NCBI RefSeq assembly: GCF_000956475.1 | Contig: NZ_JYJB01000010.1 | Span: 806,001 to 870,000 of the forward strand | DNA length: 64,000 bases | Reading direction: 5' to 3' | Source of the DNA: Microbacterium hydrocarbonoxydans | GTDB taxonomy: Bacteria > Actinomycetota > Actinomycetes > Actinomycetales > Microbacteriaceae | In this document: one piece after another, positions 6,456 to 15,862 of the stretch | How the letters are laid out: every line of letters starts with the position of its first letter | Numbering within the stretch: position 1 is the first letter of the stretch | Notes under the pieces: generated by a model | Seen by the model: the letters and a program-made list of their open reading frames with translations, nothing else | Database searches by the model: none | What the model was told of the DNA's origin: nothing | Made by a program: the position numbers and the translations under genes

Positions 6456-8600
6456 TCACGCTGCGGCGAGGGCTCCTCGCAGCAGATGCATGAGCGCCGC
6501 CAGCTGCACCGGCTCTGCGGCGGCCTCGTCGACGGTCTCGCCGTCGAGCGCGCGAGCTGCGAGACCATGCTTCTGATCGATCAGCTCGGCGATCTTGGTA
6601 TCGATGGTGTGCGCAGCGATGATCCGCCACGCGGTGACTGGCTCGTCCTGGCCGATGCGGTGCACGCGGTCGATCGCCTGCGTCTGCTCGGCAGCCGTCC
6701 ACGAAAGCTCAGCTAGCACCACGTTCGAGGCTGCCTGCAGGTTGAGGCCGACGCCCGCCGCGGTGAGCGAGCACACCGCGATGCCGACCTCGGGATCGCC
6801 GTTGAAGTCGTCGATGGCCTGCTGCCGGGCCGAGGATGTCTGGTCGCCTCGGATCGACACGGCGCGGATGCCGGATGCTGCGAAATGCGCTTCGGCCCGA
6901 TCCATCACGTCGATGTGCTTCGCGAAGAACACGACCTTGCCGACCGACCGCTGCAGCTGTGCCGCGTAATCGGCGGCGAGCTGCGCCTTCGCCTGGCCGA
7001 TGCGCCGCACCATGGTGAAGACGTTGTCGCCCCCGGTGCCCGCCGCCTTCGACTCCTCGAGTTCGTTCTGCGACACGAGCCTGACGATGTCGTCGTCGAT
7101 CTCACCCGGAGCGAGTCCGCGATCGCCTCGGGCGTCGATGATCCGCCGGTAGCGCGCTGCGAGGCGTTCGCCCAGCTCGCGCTCCGCCTGACGGATGCTC
7201 CGCCCGAACTCGTCGTCGAGCTGCACGGGCAGATCCGCGATCAGCTTGTCGGGGAGATCCGCGGCGACATCCTTCTTCTTTCGTCGCACGATGCCCATGG
7301 AGATCACGGCATCGCGGGCCTCGGGGTAGAACGCCTTGTCGGCCGGCGTGAATCCGGTCGCGTCGAGCTTCTCCATCAGCTCAGGCCCCGGCTTCTCCCC
7401 CGTGGTCCAGCCGAGGAAACGCCAGATCGCGTCGAAGTCCTCGACGTCGTTGATCAGCGGAGTACCGGTGAGCGCGAGCATGAGCGGGTTGCCGCCCGGA
7501 GTCCGCTCCCGCACCCGCGCGGCGAGCGAGAGCACGTTCTGCGAGCGCTGGGACGAGAGGTTCTTGATGAAGTGCGCTTCATCGACGACCATGCCGCGCA
7601 GGCCGATCGAGGCCAGCCAAGACAGATGCCGGTCGAGGATCTCGTAGTTGACGATGAAGACGTCGGCGAAGGCGTCGATGTCGTCGCCGTCTCCCTGGAT
7701 GACAGTGGCGCGGCGCTGAGGAGTCCATCGCTCGACCTCGCGCGCCCAGTTCATCTTGACGACGTTCGGAACGACGGCCAGGAGCGGATAGGCACCGGCT
7801 ACGGATGCCGCCAGCACGGACTGCGCCGTCTTGCCCAGACCCGGCTCGTCCGCGAGCAGGAAGCTGCGATGGCCGCCGCGGACCGCTTCGAGGAAGCGCG
7901 ACTGATGCACCATGACCTCGAGCCCCTTGGGCGAGAGGTGGTCGTACTCGGGTGCGGGCGGCAGCTCCATGCTGGCCGCCGAGCCGCCGGCACCCGTCTC
8001 GAACGCCTTGTAGAGCGGGCCCATCAATTCCCAGCCGTCAAGCCGTCGCCGCGGGGTCGCGGCAGGGCGAGGTGTGAGGTCGGGGGCGAGGAACGGGTTC
8101 GCGAGCTGCCGCGCCTCGACCGAGGGCGGCGTGACCTGACGCTCGGCGATCGCCGCAGGCACGACCGGGATCTGCACGGGCGCGACGTCGGCGATGATGA
8201 GCTCTTCTGGCGCCAGCTCAGCGCCCGACTCGAGCAGCCAGTCGCGGCGCATCCGCTTGGCGACTGGGGACGTCGCCTGATCGGCCTCGAGCAGCTGGAT
8301 CAGCGAGGTGTCGCGTGCTGCCGTCTTGGCGAGGATCGTGGCGACGCCGTCGAGCCGCTTGAGCAGTTCCGCGCGGGCGGCGTCGCCGATCTCGGCATCC
8401 GCCTTGACCCTGGCGCGCTCTTCGCGCACCAGGAATGCGATCACCTGGAACTTGACGCGGTTCGTGGGGCCGAGCTTTCCGCGCTGAGACTTGGCCTCGA
8501 TCTCGCGCACCTTGCGCGCGAGGATCGGAATCAGCGGTGCCTCGTCGTCGCGACGAGACGTCTTCCTGCGCCGCGTGGCGGCTGGTGCCGTGGTCGGCAT
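6456..8600 (-). CDS. SNF2-family DEAD/H helicase-like ATPase
   Basis: DNA-dependent ATPase/translocase of superfamily 2, 714 aa. The ATP-binding motif DEPGLGKT is at about 251-258 and DEAH at 340-343. The helicase C-terminal domain ends in the SNF2 motif AIDRVHRIGQ near residue 650. The first 230 residues are a basic, unassigned region. The start is the ATG with AGGAGGAGC immediately upstream; a further in-frame ATG eight codons upstream lacks a ribosome site. It resembles SMARCAL1-type remodelers more than RapA. There is no restriction or defence partner nearby, so a repair or recombination role is only a guess. Confidence 0.85.
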   Translation of the reverse strand: MPTTAPAATRRRKTSRRDDEAPLIPILARKVREIEAKSQRGKLGPTNRVKFQVIAFLVREERARVKADAEIGDAARAELLKRLDGVATILAKTAARDTSLIQLLEADQATSPVAKRMRRDWLLESGAELAPEELIIADVAPVQIPVVPAAIAERQVTPPSVEARQLANPFLAPDLTPRPAATPRRRLDGWELMGPLYKAFETGAGGSAASMELPPAPEYDHLSPKGLEVMVHQSRFLEAVRGGHRSFLLADEPGLGKTAQSVLAASVAGAYPLLAVVPNVVKMNWAREVERWTPQRRATVIQGDGDDIDAFADVFIVNYEILDRHLSWLASIGLRGMVVDEAHFIKNLSSQRSQNVLSLAARVRERTPGGNPLMLALTGTPLINDVEDFDAIWRFLGWTTGEKPGPELMEKLDATGFTPADKAFYPEARDAVISMGIVRRKKKDVAADLPDKLIADLPVQLDDEFGRSIRQAERELGERLAARYRRIIDARGDRGLAPGEIDDDIVRLVSQNELEESKAAGTGGDNVFTMVRRIGQAKAQLAADYAAQLQRSVGKVVFFAKHIDVMDRAEAHFAASGIRAVSIRGDQTSSARQQAIDDFNGDPEVGIAVCSLTAAGVGLNLQAASNVVLAELSWTAAEQTQAIDRVHRIGQDEPVTAWRIIAAHTIDTKIAELIDQKHGLAARALDGETVDEAAAEPVQLAALMHLLRGALAAA

Positions 8601-8805
8601 GCTCCTCCTGAGCGTGGAGGCCACAGCATCCGCGGGATGCCGGAGCCGTCTTCGATGTCCGCGTGTGGCGCGAGCCAGGACCGTGCGGACCGTAGTACCG
8701 ATTCCCGCCGACGCACGAAAGACCTGCGCGGATCACCGGGAACCGAGCGTCAGTCTACGCCATGCTCGCCGCTGCGGGGGCCGCAGGACACGCAGAGTTC
8801 ATCTT

Positions 8806-9756
8806 CTACGACTGCGCGCCGAGCACCCGCCGGGCTTCAGTCACATCGTCGGCCATCTGCAGCATGAGCTTCTCGATGCCCTCGAACGCGACCATTCCCC
8901 GCAGCCGCTCTACGAACTCCACGGTGACGTCGTGCCCGTAGAGATCGAGCCCGGTCTCGTCGATCACGTGAGCCTCCACCTGGCGCACGAGCACGTCATC
9001 GAACGTGGGATTCGTGCCGACCGAGATCGCCGCCCTGTGCCGGATGCCCGTGTCGTGGTCGACCAGCCACCCGGCATAGACGCCGTCGGCTGGAACGAAC
9101 GCGTCGGTGATCGTCTCGAGGTTCGCGGTCGGGAAGCCGAGCTCGCGTCCTCGCTTGAGTCCGTGCACGACCTCGCCGCGCACGTCGGGATGCCGGCCGA
9201 GCACCTCGGCCGCGCCGCTGACGTCTCCTGCCATGAGCAGCTCGCGGATCCACGTCGACGAGACGCGACGGTCGGAACCGGGCAGGTAGACGTCGTCGAC
9301 GATCTCGACGGCGAACCCGCGGCTGGGGCCCATCTCGGCGAGCAGCGCGGGCGTGCCTGCTCCGCCGCGCCCGAAGCGGAAGTCCGCCCCGACCAGAACG
9401 GTCGAGACCCGGAGAGCTGCGACGAGGATGCCCTCGACGAAGTCCTCCGCGCTGCGCGCGGCGAGCTCCTCGTCGAAGGTCAGCACGAGAGTCGCATCGA
9501 GGCCGAGCTCTCCCAGGAGCTCGAGCTTGCGCTCGACGGTGACGACGTTCTCGGGGCAGCGGTCGGGACGCAGCACCGCGAGCGGGTTGCGATCGAAGGT
9601 CACGGCGACCGCGCGCGCGCCGGATGCCGCGGCCTGGATCTTCAGCCTCTCGATGACCGCGCGGTGCCCCGCGTGCACCCCGTCGAACTTGCCGATCGCG
9701 ACCGCAGACGGCCCGAAGTCGGCGGGAACGTCGCCCGGGTCGCGGAAGACGATCAC
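8806..9756 (-). CDS. ribF: bifunctional riboflavin kinase / FAD synthetase
   Basis: Makes FMN from riboflavin and then FAD, 316 aa. The N-terminal adenylyltransferase half carries GKFDGVHAGH at 22-31, the nucleotidyl-transfer HxGH-type motif. The kinase half starts near residue 185, with FPTANLE and a TNPTF segment. The GTG start overlaps the stop of the upstream membrane protein gene as GTGA, making it the last gene of the truB operon. Confidence 0.95.
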   Translation of the reverse strand: MIVFRDPGDVPADFGPSAVAIGKFDGVHAGHRAVIERLKIQAAASGARAVAVTFDRNPLAVLRPDRCPENVVTVERKLELLGELGLDATLVLTFDEELAARSAEDFVEGILVAALRVSTVLVGADFRFGRGGAGTPALLAEMGPSRGFAVEIVDDVYLPGSDRRVSSTWIRELLMAGDVSGAAEVLGRHPDVRGEVVHGLKRGRELGFPTANLETITDAFVPADGVYAGWLVDHDTGIRHRAAISVGTNPTFDDVLVRQVEAHVIDETGLDLYGHDVTVEFVERLRGMVAFEGIEKLMLQMADDVTEARRVLGAQS

Positions 9757-10193
9757 GCGGACACCTCGACGCGCGACGCCTCAGCGCGCGACGGCCGATG
9801 AGTGCGAAGCCACCACAGGCCGAAGACCGGCAGCACCAGGGGGACGAACAGGTACCCGCGGCCGAACAGAGACCAGACGGTCTCGTGCTGGAACAGATCG
9901 GGCACGAGAAGACTCAGGGCTCCCACCACGATCACCCCCGTGAGCTCGAAGACGATCGCTATCCAGGCGACGGCGTACCAGCCTCTCCGCTTGGCCAGCA
10001 CGAGCGCGAGCGTGGCGAGGATGTAGACGACGGCGGCCACAGCCGACAGCGAGTACGCCAACGGAGCCTCGTCGAAACGGCGGACGATCTGCACGAAGCT
10101 CCGGCCGGTCGCCGCGAGCGCCATCACGGCGTACACGATCACGAGGACGCGACCGATGCCGGTCATCCGAGAGGGGGGTGCGGAGGTGCTCAT
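9753..10193 (-). CDS. four-helix membrane protein between truB and ribF
   Basis: About 146 aa with four hydrophobic segments and no recognised family. The start at ATG 10193 (MSTSAPPS) has GGATGAAGCT upstream; an ATG four codons earlier (10205) is equally possible. It is coupled to ribF by a GTGA overlap and lies 44 bases after the preceding small membrane protein gene. A link to flavin or tRNA metabolism is not supported beyond position. Confidence 0.75.
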   Translation of the reverse strand: MSTSAPPSRMTGIGRVLVIVYAVMALAATGRSFVQIVRRFDEAPLAYSLSAVAAVVYILATLALVLAKRRGWYAVAWIAIVFELTGVIVVGALSLLVPDLFQHETVWSLFGRGYLFVPLVLPVFGLWWLRTHRPSRAEASRVEVSA

Positions 10194-10237
10194 AGCTTCA
10201 TCCATCCTAATCCGCGACGGATCCCGCAGCTTCGCCG

Positions 10238-10606
10238 TCACGCGATCTGAACGCTCCAGATGACCTGCATCCGCCACAGCATGATCGCGATCGCGACGGC
10301 CGCGACTCCGAGGATCACAGTGCTCCACCTGCTGCGCTCCATCAGAGCCCAGAGCACCGCTCCGATCGGCAGCAGCACGGCCGAGACGAGGTAGACCCAG
10401 AACTCGAGCGGGTCGCCCGTCGGCGGGTTGCCCGTCAGCGGGGCGACGATCGCGACGACGACCTGGGCGATCAGCAGCACCTCGACGACCGCGAGCGCGC
10501 CGACTGTGAAGTCGCTCGGCCGCCGGCCAGCGAGGCCGGCGGTGACGCAGAAGACGCCGGCCGCGGCGGCGATCGCGATCTGCGCGATGGTGAGCCAGAG
10601 GATCAT
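10238..10606 (-). CDS. small membrane protein coupled to truB
   Basis: 122 aa with four predicted membrane segments: about 2-24, 35-58, 70-90 and 96-115. The ATG overlaps the truB stop as ATGA. No family was recognised. It resembles its neighbour at 9753-10193 in size and topology, but I see no clear sequence duplication. Confidence 0.75.
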   Translation of the reverse strand: MILWLTIAQIAIAAAAGVFCVTAGLAGRRPSDFTVGALAVVEVLLIAQVVVAIVAPLTGNPPTGDPLEFWVYLVSAVLLPIGAVLWALMERSRWSTVILGVAAVAIAIMLWRMQVIWSVQIA

Positions 10607-11496
10607 CGAGCGGCCTCCGGCATGTTCATGGCGCTCTTCAGATCAGGGCCGCGCCTCTCCACCACTCCGACGAGCAGTCCGTCTGGGTCGATCGCGGCCG
10701 CCAGGGCTCCGTCCAGCCGAGTCGCCTGCCCGGAGAGTCGCTTTCCGTGTCGCAGATCGCGAGCGTCCTCGGCAGTCACATCCAGCGCCTGCAGCACACG
10801 CGCCGCTGCCTGCGCGGGGGTCAACGTCGTGGCGCCCTCGAGATCCTCGATCGAGACGGCATCCGCCACATCGAAGTCTCCGACTCTGCTGCGCCGGAGG
10901 GCGGTGAGGTGACCGCCGACGCCGAGGTCCTCACCCAGATCGCGCGCGAGAGAGCGGATGTACGTGCCCGATGAGCAGTCCACCACGACGTCGAGATCGA
11001 CGACGCCCTCGCCCTCACGACGGGCGACGACGTCGAAGCGCGACACTGTCACGCTGCGAGCGGCGAGCACGACCTCCTCCCCCGCCCGGACACGATCGTA
11101 GGCGCGACGACCGTCGACCTTGATCGCCGACACCGAGCTCGGAACCTGCGAGATCGTGCCGGTGAGGGCCCGGATGCCGTCGGCGATCCGCTCCTCGGTC
11201 ACTGCGGTCCACGCATCCGCCGATGCCCGGGTCAGGATCTCGCCGTCGGCATCATCCGTCCCTGTGGTCTGCCCGAGCCGGATCGTCGCCTCGTATGTCT
11301 TGTCGGCCCCCACGATGTATGTGAGCAGGCGGGTCGCGCCCTCGATGCCGATCACCAGGAGCCCGGTGGCCATGGGATCGAGCGTGCCCGCGTGCCCGAC
11401 CTTGCGAGTGCCGAACGCCCGACGGGTGCGGGCGACCACATCGTGGCTGGTGAGGCCTGCGGGTTTGTCGACGAGAAGAATGCCGGGCGAGACCAT
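10603..11496 (-). CDS. truB: tRNA pseudouridine-55 synthase
   Basis: Isomerises U55 to pseudouridine in the T-loop of tRNAs, 297 aa. The catalytic block GHAGTLDPMATG holds the nucleophile Asp40. The C-terminal RNA-binding extension is present. The ATG has GAGGG upstream and a TAGGCT box six bases before it. It heads a four-gene operon (truB, two membrane proteins, ribF) joined by ATGA and GTGA overlaps. In many bacteria truB-ribF directly follows rbfA; here about 3.9 kb separates them. Confidence 0.95.
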   Translation of the reverse strand: MVSPGILLVDKPAGLTSHDVVARTRRAFGTRKVGHAGTLDPMATGLLVIGIEGATRLLTYIVGADKTYEATIRLGQTTGTDDADGEILTRASADAWTAVTEERIADGIRALTGTISQVPSSVSAIKVDGRRAYDRVRAGEEVVLAARSVTVSRFDVVARREGEGVVDLDVVVDCSSGTYIRSLARDLGEDLGVGGHLTALRRSRVGDFDVADAVSIEDLEGATTLTPAQAAARVLQALDVTAEDARDLRHGKRLSGQATRLDGALAAAIDPDGLLVGVVERRGPDLKSAMNMPEAAR

Positions 11497-11502
11497 CCCT
11501 CA

Positions 11503-11508
11503 AGCCTA
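11503..11508 (-). promoter_or_regulatory. -10 box of truB
   Basis: TAGGCT on the minus strand, six bases before the truB ATG. It predicts a leaderless or near-leaderless transcript. Confidence 0.5.
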
Positions 11509-11524
11509 CGATGCGCGCGGATTC

Positions 11525-12169
11525 TCAGCCGCACACCTCGTAGGAGGGCTGCTCGCCGACCGTGACGACCACATCGGATGCACCGGTCGCACCCTCACGG
11601 AACTCGAAGAAGACATGCGCCTGGCCCTCGCCCGGCAGCTTCAGCCAGGTTCCGCCGCCGATCGGCGCCTCGCCCTCCTCAGCACCGGGGTACGCCGCGA
11701 CGACCTCTTCCTTGGTCGCTCCGATGCCGAGACCCGCCTTTGTGACGGGCGAGGGCACCGCTACAGGCTCCTCCGCAGCCGTGTAGACCGAGATCTCTCT
11801 CAGCGGCGCGTCGTCACTCTCGGTCCCCCGTACGAAGAAGACACCATAGCTCGAGTCCTCAGAATTCCACCAGGCGGTCCACGAGCAGTTCTCGTCGTTC
11901 GTCCACGTATCCGGCAGCTGGGTCAGGGTCTCATCGAGCTGCGCCCCGATCTCGATGGGCCCCACGCCCGCGTCGCTGATGATCCAGGTCGTCGGGTCCT
12001 GCGGGTCGGCCGAGGGCGACGAGGACGCCGTCGGGGCAAGGGTCTGCTTCTCGGTGGGCGTGGCGCTCGAATCGGGACCTGTCTCCCCCGCGCCAGACGC
12101 GCACCCTGCGGCTGTGGCCAGCACGAGCCCGGTGATCAGCAGAGCCGCGCCGCTTCGCCGTGTGTTCAT
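11525..12169 (-). CDS. secreted lipoprotein of unknown function
   Basis: 214 aa with a type II signal peptide: basic MNTRRSG, a hydrophobic core and the lipobox ATAAGC with lipidated Cys23. After it comes a Ser/Thr/Pro-rich linker to about residue 55, then a domain with two Trp-rich strands and an acidic second half (GIGATKEEVVAAYPG). Two cysteines in the mature part (NCSW and the C-terminal VCG) could pair. The family is not recognised. It is divergent from mutY with about 45 bases between them. Confidence 0.8.
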   Translation of the reverse strand: MNTRRSGAALLITGLVLATAAGCASGAGETGPDSSATPTEKQTLAPTASSSPSADPQDPTTWIISDAGVGPIEIGAQLDETLTQLPDTWTNDENCSWTAWWNSEDSSYGVFFVRGTESDDAPLREISVYTAAEEPVAVPSPVTKAGLGIGATKEEVVAAYPGAEEGEAPIGGGTWLKLPGEGQAHVFFEFREGATGASDVVVTVGEQPSYEVCG

Positions 12170-12203
12170 CGTCGCCTCCTCCGGTCGTGGCCGGCCTTTC
12201 GCC

Positions 12204-12209
12204 TAGGCT
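12204..12209 (+). promoter_or_regulatory. -10 box of mutY
   Basis: TAGGCT six bases before the GTG start of mutY. Leaderless transcription is predicted. Confidence 0.5.
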
Positions 12210-12215
12210 GTCGAG

Positions 12216-13112
12216 GTGCCCTCGTCGTCCACTCTCCCCCAGCGACGCTTGCCGCTGTCCGAATGGTACCGAGAGGCGGCGCGCGATCTGCCCTGGCGCA
12301 CATCGCAGTTCCATCACGTTTACGGCGCATGGGGGACGCTCGTCAGCGAGTTCATGCTGCAGCAGACGCCGGTCAATCGCGTGATCCCACACCTCGAAGC
12401 ATGGCTGGCCCGGTGGCCGACGCCTTCTGCGCTCGCAGCCGCGACTCCGGCCGAGGTGGTGCAGCAGTGGGCCAACCTCGGATACCCTCGACGCGCTCTC
12501 TGGCTGCACCGCGCGGCGATCGAGATCGTGCAGCGGCACGACGGACTGGTCCCGCGCGATGTGGACGAGCTTCTCGCTCTCTCCGGCATCGGCGACTACA
12601 CGGCCAGGGCCGTCGCCGTGTTCGCATATGGAGACCGGCATCCGGTGGTCGACACCAACACCAGGCGCGTCCTCGCTCGCGCCGTGCAGGGACTCGCACA
12701 GCCGGCTCCCCCGTCGCGTCGCGACCTCGCGCTCATGGAGTCGCTGCTCCCGGCATCCGACGCCGAGTCCGCCGTCTTCAATGCGGCCGCCATGGAGCTC
12801 GGCGCCACGGTCTGCGTCGCACGTTCACCGCACTGCGAGCTGTGCCCGCTCATCGAGCAGTGCGCGTGGGTGGCCGCGGGGCGCCCGGACACCGGCGACA
12901 CGAGGCGTCGGCAGGCCGCCTTCGAGGGTTCGGATCGTCAGGCGCGAGGCGCAGTGCTGCGGATGCTGCGCGATGCGCCGACCGGCGGCGTCCTGCTGAG
13001 CGCGGTGCTGCCCGAATGGCCGGATGCCGCGCAGCGCGACCGTGCCGTCGATTCCCTCATCGCCGACGGTCTCGCCGAGGCCGACGGCGAGATGCTGTCG
13101 CTCCCCCGCTGA
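12216..13112 (+). CDS. mutY: A/G-specific adenine glycosylase
   Basis: Removes adenine mispaired with 8-oxoguanine, 298 aa. EFMLQQT, the helix-hairpin-helix LSGIGDYTARAV and the catalytic Asp in VVDTNTRR are present. The 4Fe-4S loop is complete (C-x6-C-x2-C-x5-C from CVARSPHC to EQC). The C-terminal Nudix-like OG-recognition domain of E. coli MutY is missing or reduced to a short tail, as in many actinobacterial homologues. The GTG start is supported by the -10 box directly upstream. Confidence 0.93.
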   Translation: MPSSSTLPQRRLPLSEWYREAARDLPWRTSQFHHVYGAWGTLVSEFMLQQTPVNRVIPHLEAWLARWPTPSALAAATPAEVVQQWANLGYPRRALWLHRAAIEIVQRHDGLVPRDVDELLALSGIGDYTARAVAVFAYGDRHPVVDTNTRRVLARAVQGLAQPAPPSRRDLALMESLLPASDAESAVFNAAAMELGATVCVARSPHCELCPLIEQCAWVAAGRPDTGDTRRRQAAFEGSDRQARGAVLRMLRDAPTGGVLLSAVLPEWPDAAQRDRAVDSLIADGLAEADGEMLSLPR

Positions 13113-13115
13113 TCC

Positions 13116-15248
13116 TCAGAGGTATTGCGCAGTGCGGTGCGCCAGGACCGTCAGCTCCACTCGATTGCGCACATCGAGTTTGGTGAAGACCCTGCCGAGG
13201 TGGACCTCGACCGTGCGCACTGACAGCTGCAGTTCCTCGCCGATCCGCCGATTCGACGAACCGGCCACGACCTTCATGGCGACCTCCAGCTCCCTGGAGG
13301 TGAGCAGCGGCGCCCATGCCAGCCGGCACACCGTCAGGGAATCCCGAGCCGTGTCGTCGCCCGCGGCCTCCTCCTCCACTCGGGCGAGCCGGTGCGCCAC
13401 CGCGTTCGCCCACGCATCGGCCCCGGCGACGTCGAACAGTCGCCGTGCGGTGCGCAGATGCTCGCTCGCCGCACCGAGATCGTTGAGGATCACGGCGCGG
13501 ACGCCGAGCATCGATTCGACGCGCGCGCGAGAGAACGGCGACACCAGCGCACGCGTCGCCACCAGCAGCTCTTCTCTCTCGACACGCCATCGCCCGTCCG
13601 TCGTCGCGGCGATCCGGGCTCGCAGCCGCTGCGCCTCGCGGATCTCGGGCGGCGCGACCACGGCGGCTGCGAGTCCCCGGTCCTCGCCGATGGGATCGAG
13701 CTCATCGAGCCCATCGACGTTCAGCGCCGGCCGCGGGCGCCCGCGGTCGCTCCACAGCTTCATGAACGACGATGCCTCTTCGAACGCGCCGGCCAGATGC
13801 GCCTCGATCGCGCGATCGACAAGATGATCCAGACGTGCTGCGGCAGGCAACGACGCCGTGAGCGCACCGCCGAAAGGTCCGATCCGTCCGAGCACGGCAA
13901 GATCCAGGCGACGCAGCAGCACGACTCCCAATCCCGCGAAGGGCATCGCCACGGGAAGCGTCATGGCAGCCTGCAGCATCCGCTCGCGCGCGATGCGGAC
14001 GTCGCCGCGCCACATCAGCAGCAGCACCTCGACGATCGCGCGATAGGCGTTCACCACCGGGCTGTACTCGAATCCGGCCACGAACGGATCGACCTCGGCA
14101 CCGAGACCCGAGTCCCCGACTGCGATCAGCCGCAGGCCTGTGTCGATATCGCCCGCGATCGCCGAATGCAGAGCTCGCAGCATTCCGCCGCTGAGCGGGC
14201 CAGAGCCTTCGACGGGTTCGAGATCCGGCTCACCTGCGAGCAACCAGCTCAGCGCGACCACGGGATCGCGCAGCTCGCGCTCGGAACCGACCTTCGCGCA
14301 GCCGTCACGCAGCGCCGAGAGCCACCTGCGCATTCCGCGGCTGTCGCCCCGCTCGGCGCAGAGCACCGCGGCGAACGCCGCCGCTCGGGTCCACGAGTAC
14401 CAGTCGTCCGGGTCCTGCGTGCTCGGGCGGAACGAGTCGGGATCGATTGCAGGAACGGCTCCCTGCAGGTATGCCTGGGCGATGACGAGAGCGCTGAGTC
14501 CCTGCAGCCGGTAGCGCTCGGCGCCGTCGGGGAACAGCGGGCCGAGCCACGCAGCCGCCTCCGTGGCGTATCCCGCCGCGATCGACGAGGCTCCCGCCAC
14601 CACGCGCGCCTCGTCGAGCTCGACGCCGACCGCGTGAGCCGCCGCCTCACCGGCGAGTTGCAGCGCCCGCGAGGAGTGCCCCGCCTCCGAGAGCTCTCTG
14701 GCGATCCTGATGAGTTCGGATGCCGCCTCCGGTACGCCGTGGAGCGCGGCGCGCGAACGATGCCAGTCGGCGCTCACCCGGTCACCGCGTGCGGCGAAGA
14801 TCTCGACGAGGCGCTCGTTCACCGCGGCCTCGACCGCCGGATCCGCGCTCGCGCGGATCCATATGTCCAGCAGCGGGTCGACGAAGCGCACGCGTCCGGC
14901 GTGCAGGGAGAGGTGTGGACCGATGGCGCTGAGCATGAGCTCGTCTGCGATCCTGCCGTCGAACGCCAGCAAGGGCTCGAGCTCATCGCCGAGGCACAGG
15001 GAGACGGCGAGGAGAAGATCGCGATCGCGCTCGTCCAGCACGAGACTGTCGTATTTCGCCCGGATCGTTCCGACCATCGGCAGCGGTGCCGGCAGAGGGC
15101 GCAGACCGAACCGGGTCGGAGGATCCAGCCGCGTGATCATCTCCCGGATGGTCGGAACATCTCCGCCGAGCTGCACGATGATGCGCACGAGCACGTGCGG
15201 CGCGCATGTCAGATCATGCCGGCGCAGCTCGTCGAGGAGCTCCGCCAC
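13116..15248 (-). CDS. large LuxR-type regulator without an ATPase domain
   Basis: About 710 aa. The last 65 residues are a LuxR/GerE helix-turn-helix (LTSRELEVAMKVVAGSSNRRI, then SVRTVEVHLGRVFTKL). The preceding 600 residues are helical and TPR-like, as in LAL/MalT regulators, but no Walker A or B motif is present. The start is uncertain: the GTG at 15248 has no ribosome site, and the frame is open back to a stop at 15309-15311. ATC or ATA codons behind GGGGGG would be non-standard starts. It faces mutY tail to tail with three bases between. Targets are unknown. Confidence 0.8.
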   Translation of the reverse strand: MAELLDELRRHDLTCAPHVLVRIIVQLGGDVPTIREMITRLDPPTRFGLRPLPAPLPMVGTIRAKYDSLVLDERDRDLLLAVSLCLGDELEPLLAFDGRIADELMLSAIGPHLSLHAGRVRFVDPLLDIWIRASADPAVEAAVNERLVEIFAARGDRVSADWHRSRAALHGVPEAASELIRIARELSEAGHSSRALQLAGEAAAHAVGVELDEARVVAGASSIAAGYATEAAAWLGPLFPDGAERYRLQGLSALVIAQAYLQGAVPAIDPDSFRPSTQDPDDWYSWTRAAAFAAVLCAERGDSRGMRRWLSALRDGCAKVGSERELRDPVVALSWLLAGEPDLEPVEGSGPLSGGMLRALHSAIAGDIDTGLRLIAVGDSGLGAEVDPFVAGFEYSPVVNAYRAIVEVLLLMWRGDVRIARERMLQAAMTLPVAMPFAGLGVVLLRRLDLAVLGRIGPFGGALTASLPAAARLDHLVDRAIEAHLAGAFEEASSFMKLWSDRGRPRPALNVDGLDELDPIGEDRGLAAAVVAPPEIREAQRLRARIAATTDGRWRVEREELLVATRALVSPFSRARVESMLGVRAVILNDLGAASEHLRTARRLFDVAGADAWANAVAHRLARVEEEAAGDDTARDSLTVCRLAWAPLLTSRELEVAMKVVAGSSNRRIGEELQLSVRTVEVHLGRVFTKLDVRNRVELTVLAHRTAQYL

Positions 15249-15311
15249 CGACGCGGGCGTGATGGGCGCCGAACCAGGCGCACTCGAACCGTCTATGCTG
15301 ATCCCCCCTCA

Positions 15312-15335
15312 GCTGTGCGGGCTTTGCCGCACAGC
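15312..15335 (-). terminator. terminator after rbfA
   Basis: GCTGTGCGG/CCGCACAGC, nine perfect pairs with a six-base loop, 18 bases after the rbfA stop. It also lies in the leader of the LuxR-type gene. Confidence 0.6.
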
Positions 15336-15353
15336 CGAGAGTAGCAAACGGGG

Positions 15354-15776
15354 TCAGTCCTCGTCGTCGTGCACGTAGGGGTCGGCGTCGCCCGCGTGCG
15401 AGGCCGAGGACGCGAGCTTCGCCACCTGGGCGTCGTGCTCCTGCGCCTGGCGCAGCAGCGCGCTGATGTGATCCGCGTTCTCCGGCAGCGCATCAGGGAT
15501 GAACTCCAGGGTCGGCACCAGACGCGTGCTGAGCTGTCGCCCCACCTCGCTGCGCAGCATCCCGGTCGCCGACGTGAGAGCCGCGCCGCTCGCGACGCGC
15601 TCCTCCTCGGTGCCCAGGACCGTGTAGAACACGGACGCGTGCTGGAGGTCGCCCGACACGCGCACGTCCGTGATGGTCACGAAGCCCAGACGCGGATCGC
15701 GCAGGCCCTTCTCCAGGCGCTCGGCCAGGATCACGCGGATGCGGTCCGCGAGTCGTGCCTGTCGTTCACCAGCCAT
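15354..15776 (-). CDS. rbfA: 30S ribosome-binding factor
   Basis: 140 aa, needed for 16S rRNA 5'-end maturation and cold adaptation. It has the KH-like fold sequence with a basic N-terminus, LEKGLRDPRLGFVTITDV and VFYTVLG. An acidic tail rich in Asp and His ends the protein. It follows infB by 86 bases in the nusA-ylxR-infB-rbfA order. Confidence 0.95.
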   Translation of the reverse strand: MAGERQARLADRIRVILAERLEKGLRDPRLGFVTITDVRVSGDLQHASVFYTVLGTEEERVASGAALTSATGMLRSEVGRQLSTRLVPTLEFIPDALPENADHISALLRQAQEHDAQVAKLASSASHAGDADPYVHDDED

Positions 15777-15862
15777 TGTTCTCTCCCTCTGAGAAGCCTT
15801 CGGGCGTCCTGTCCGCTTCCGGCTCGATCACGAGCAGGAAGCCCTGAGGCTGTCGATTCCGA

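Noticed and set aside
12216..13112. Truncated mutY pseudogene
   Set aside because: It lacks the Nudix-like domain, but the glycosylase and iron-sulfur loop are complete and short forms are common in actinobacteria.
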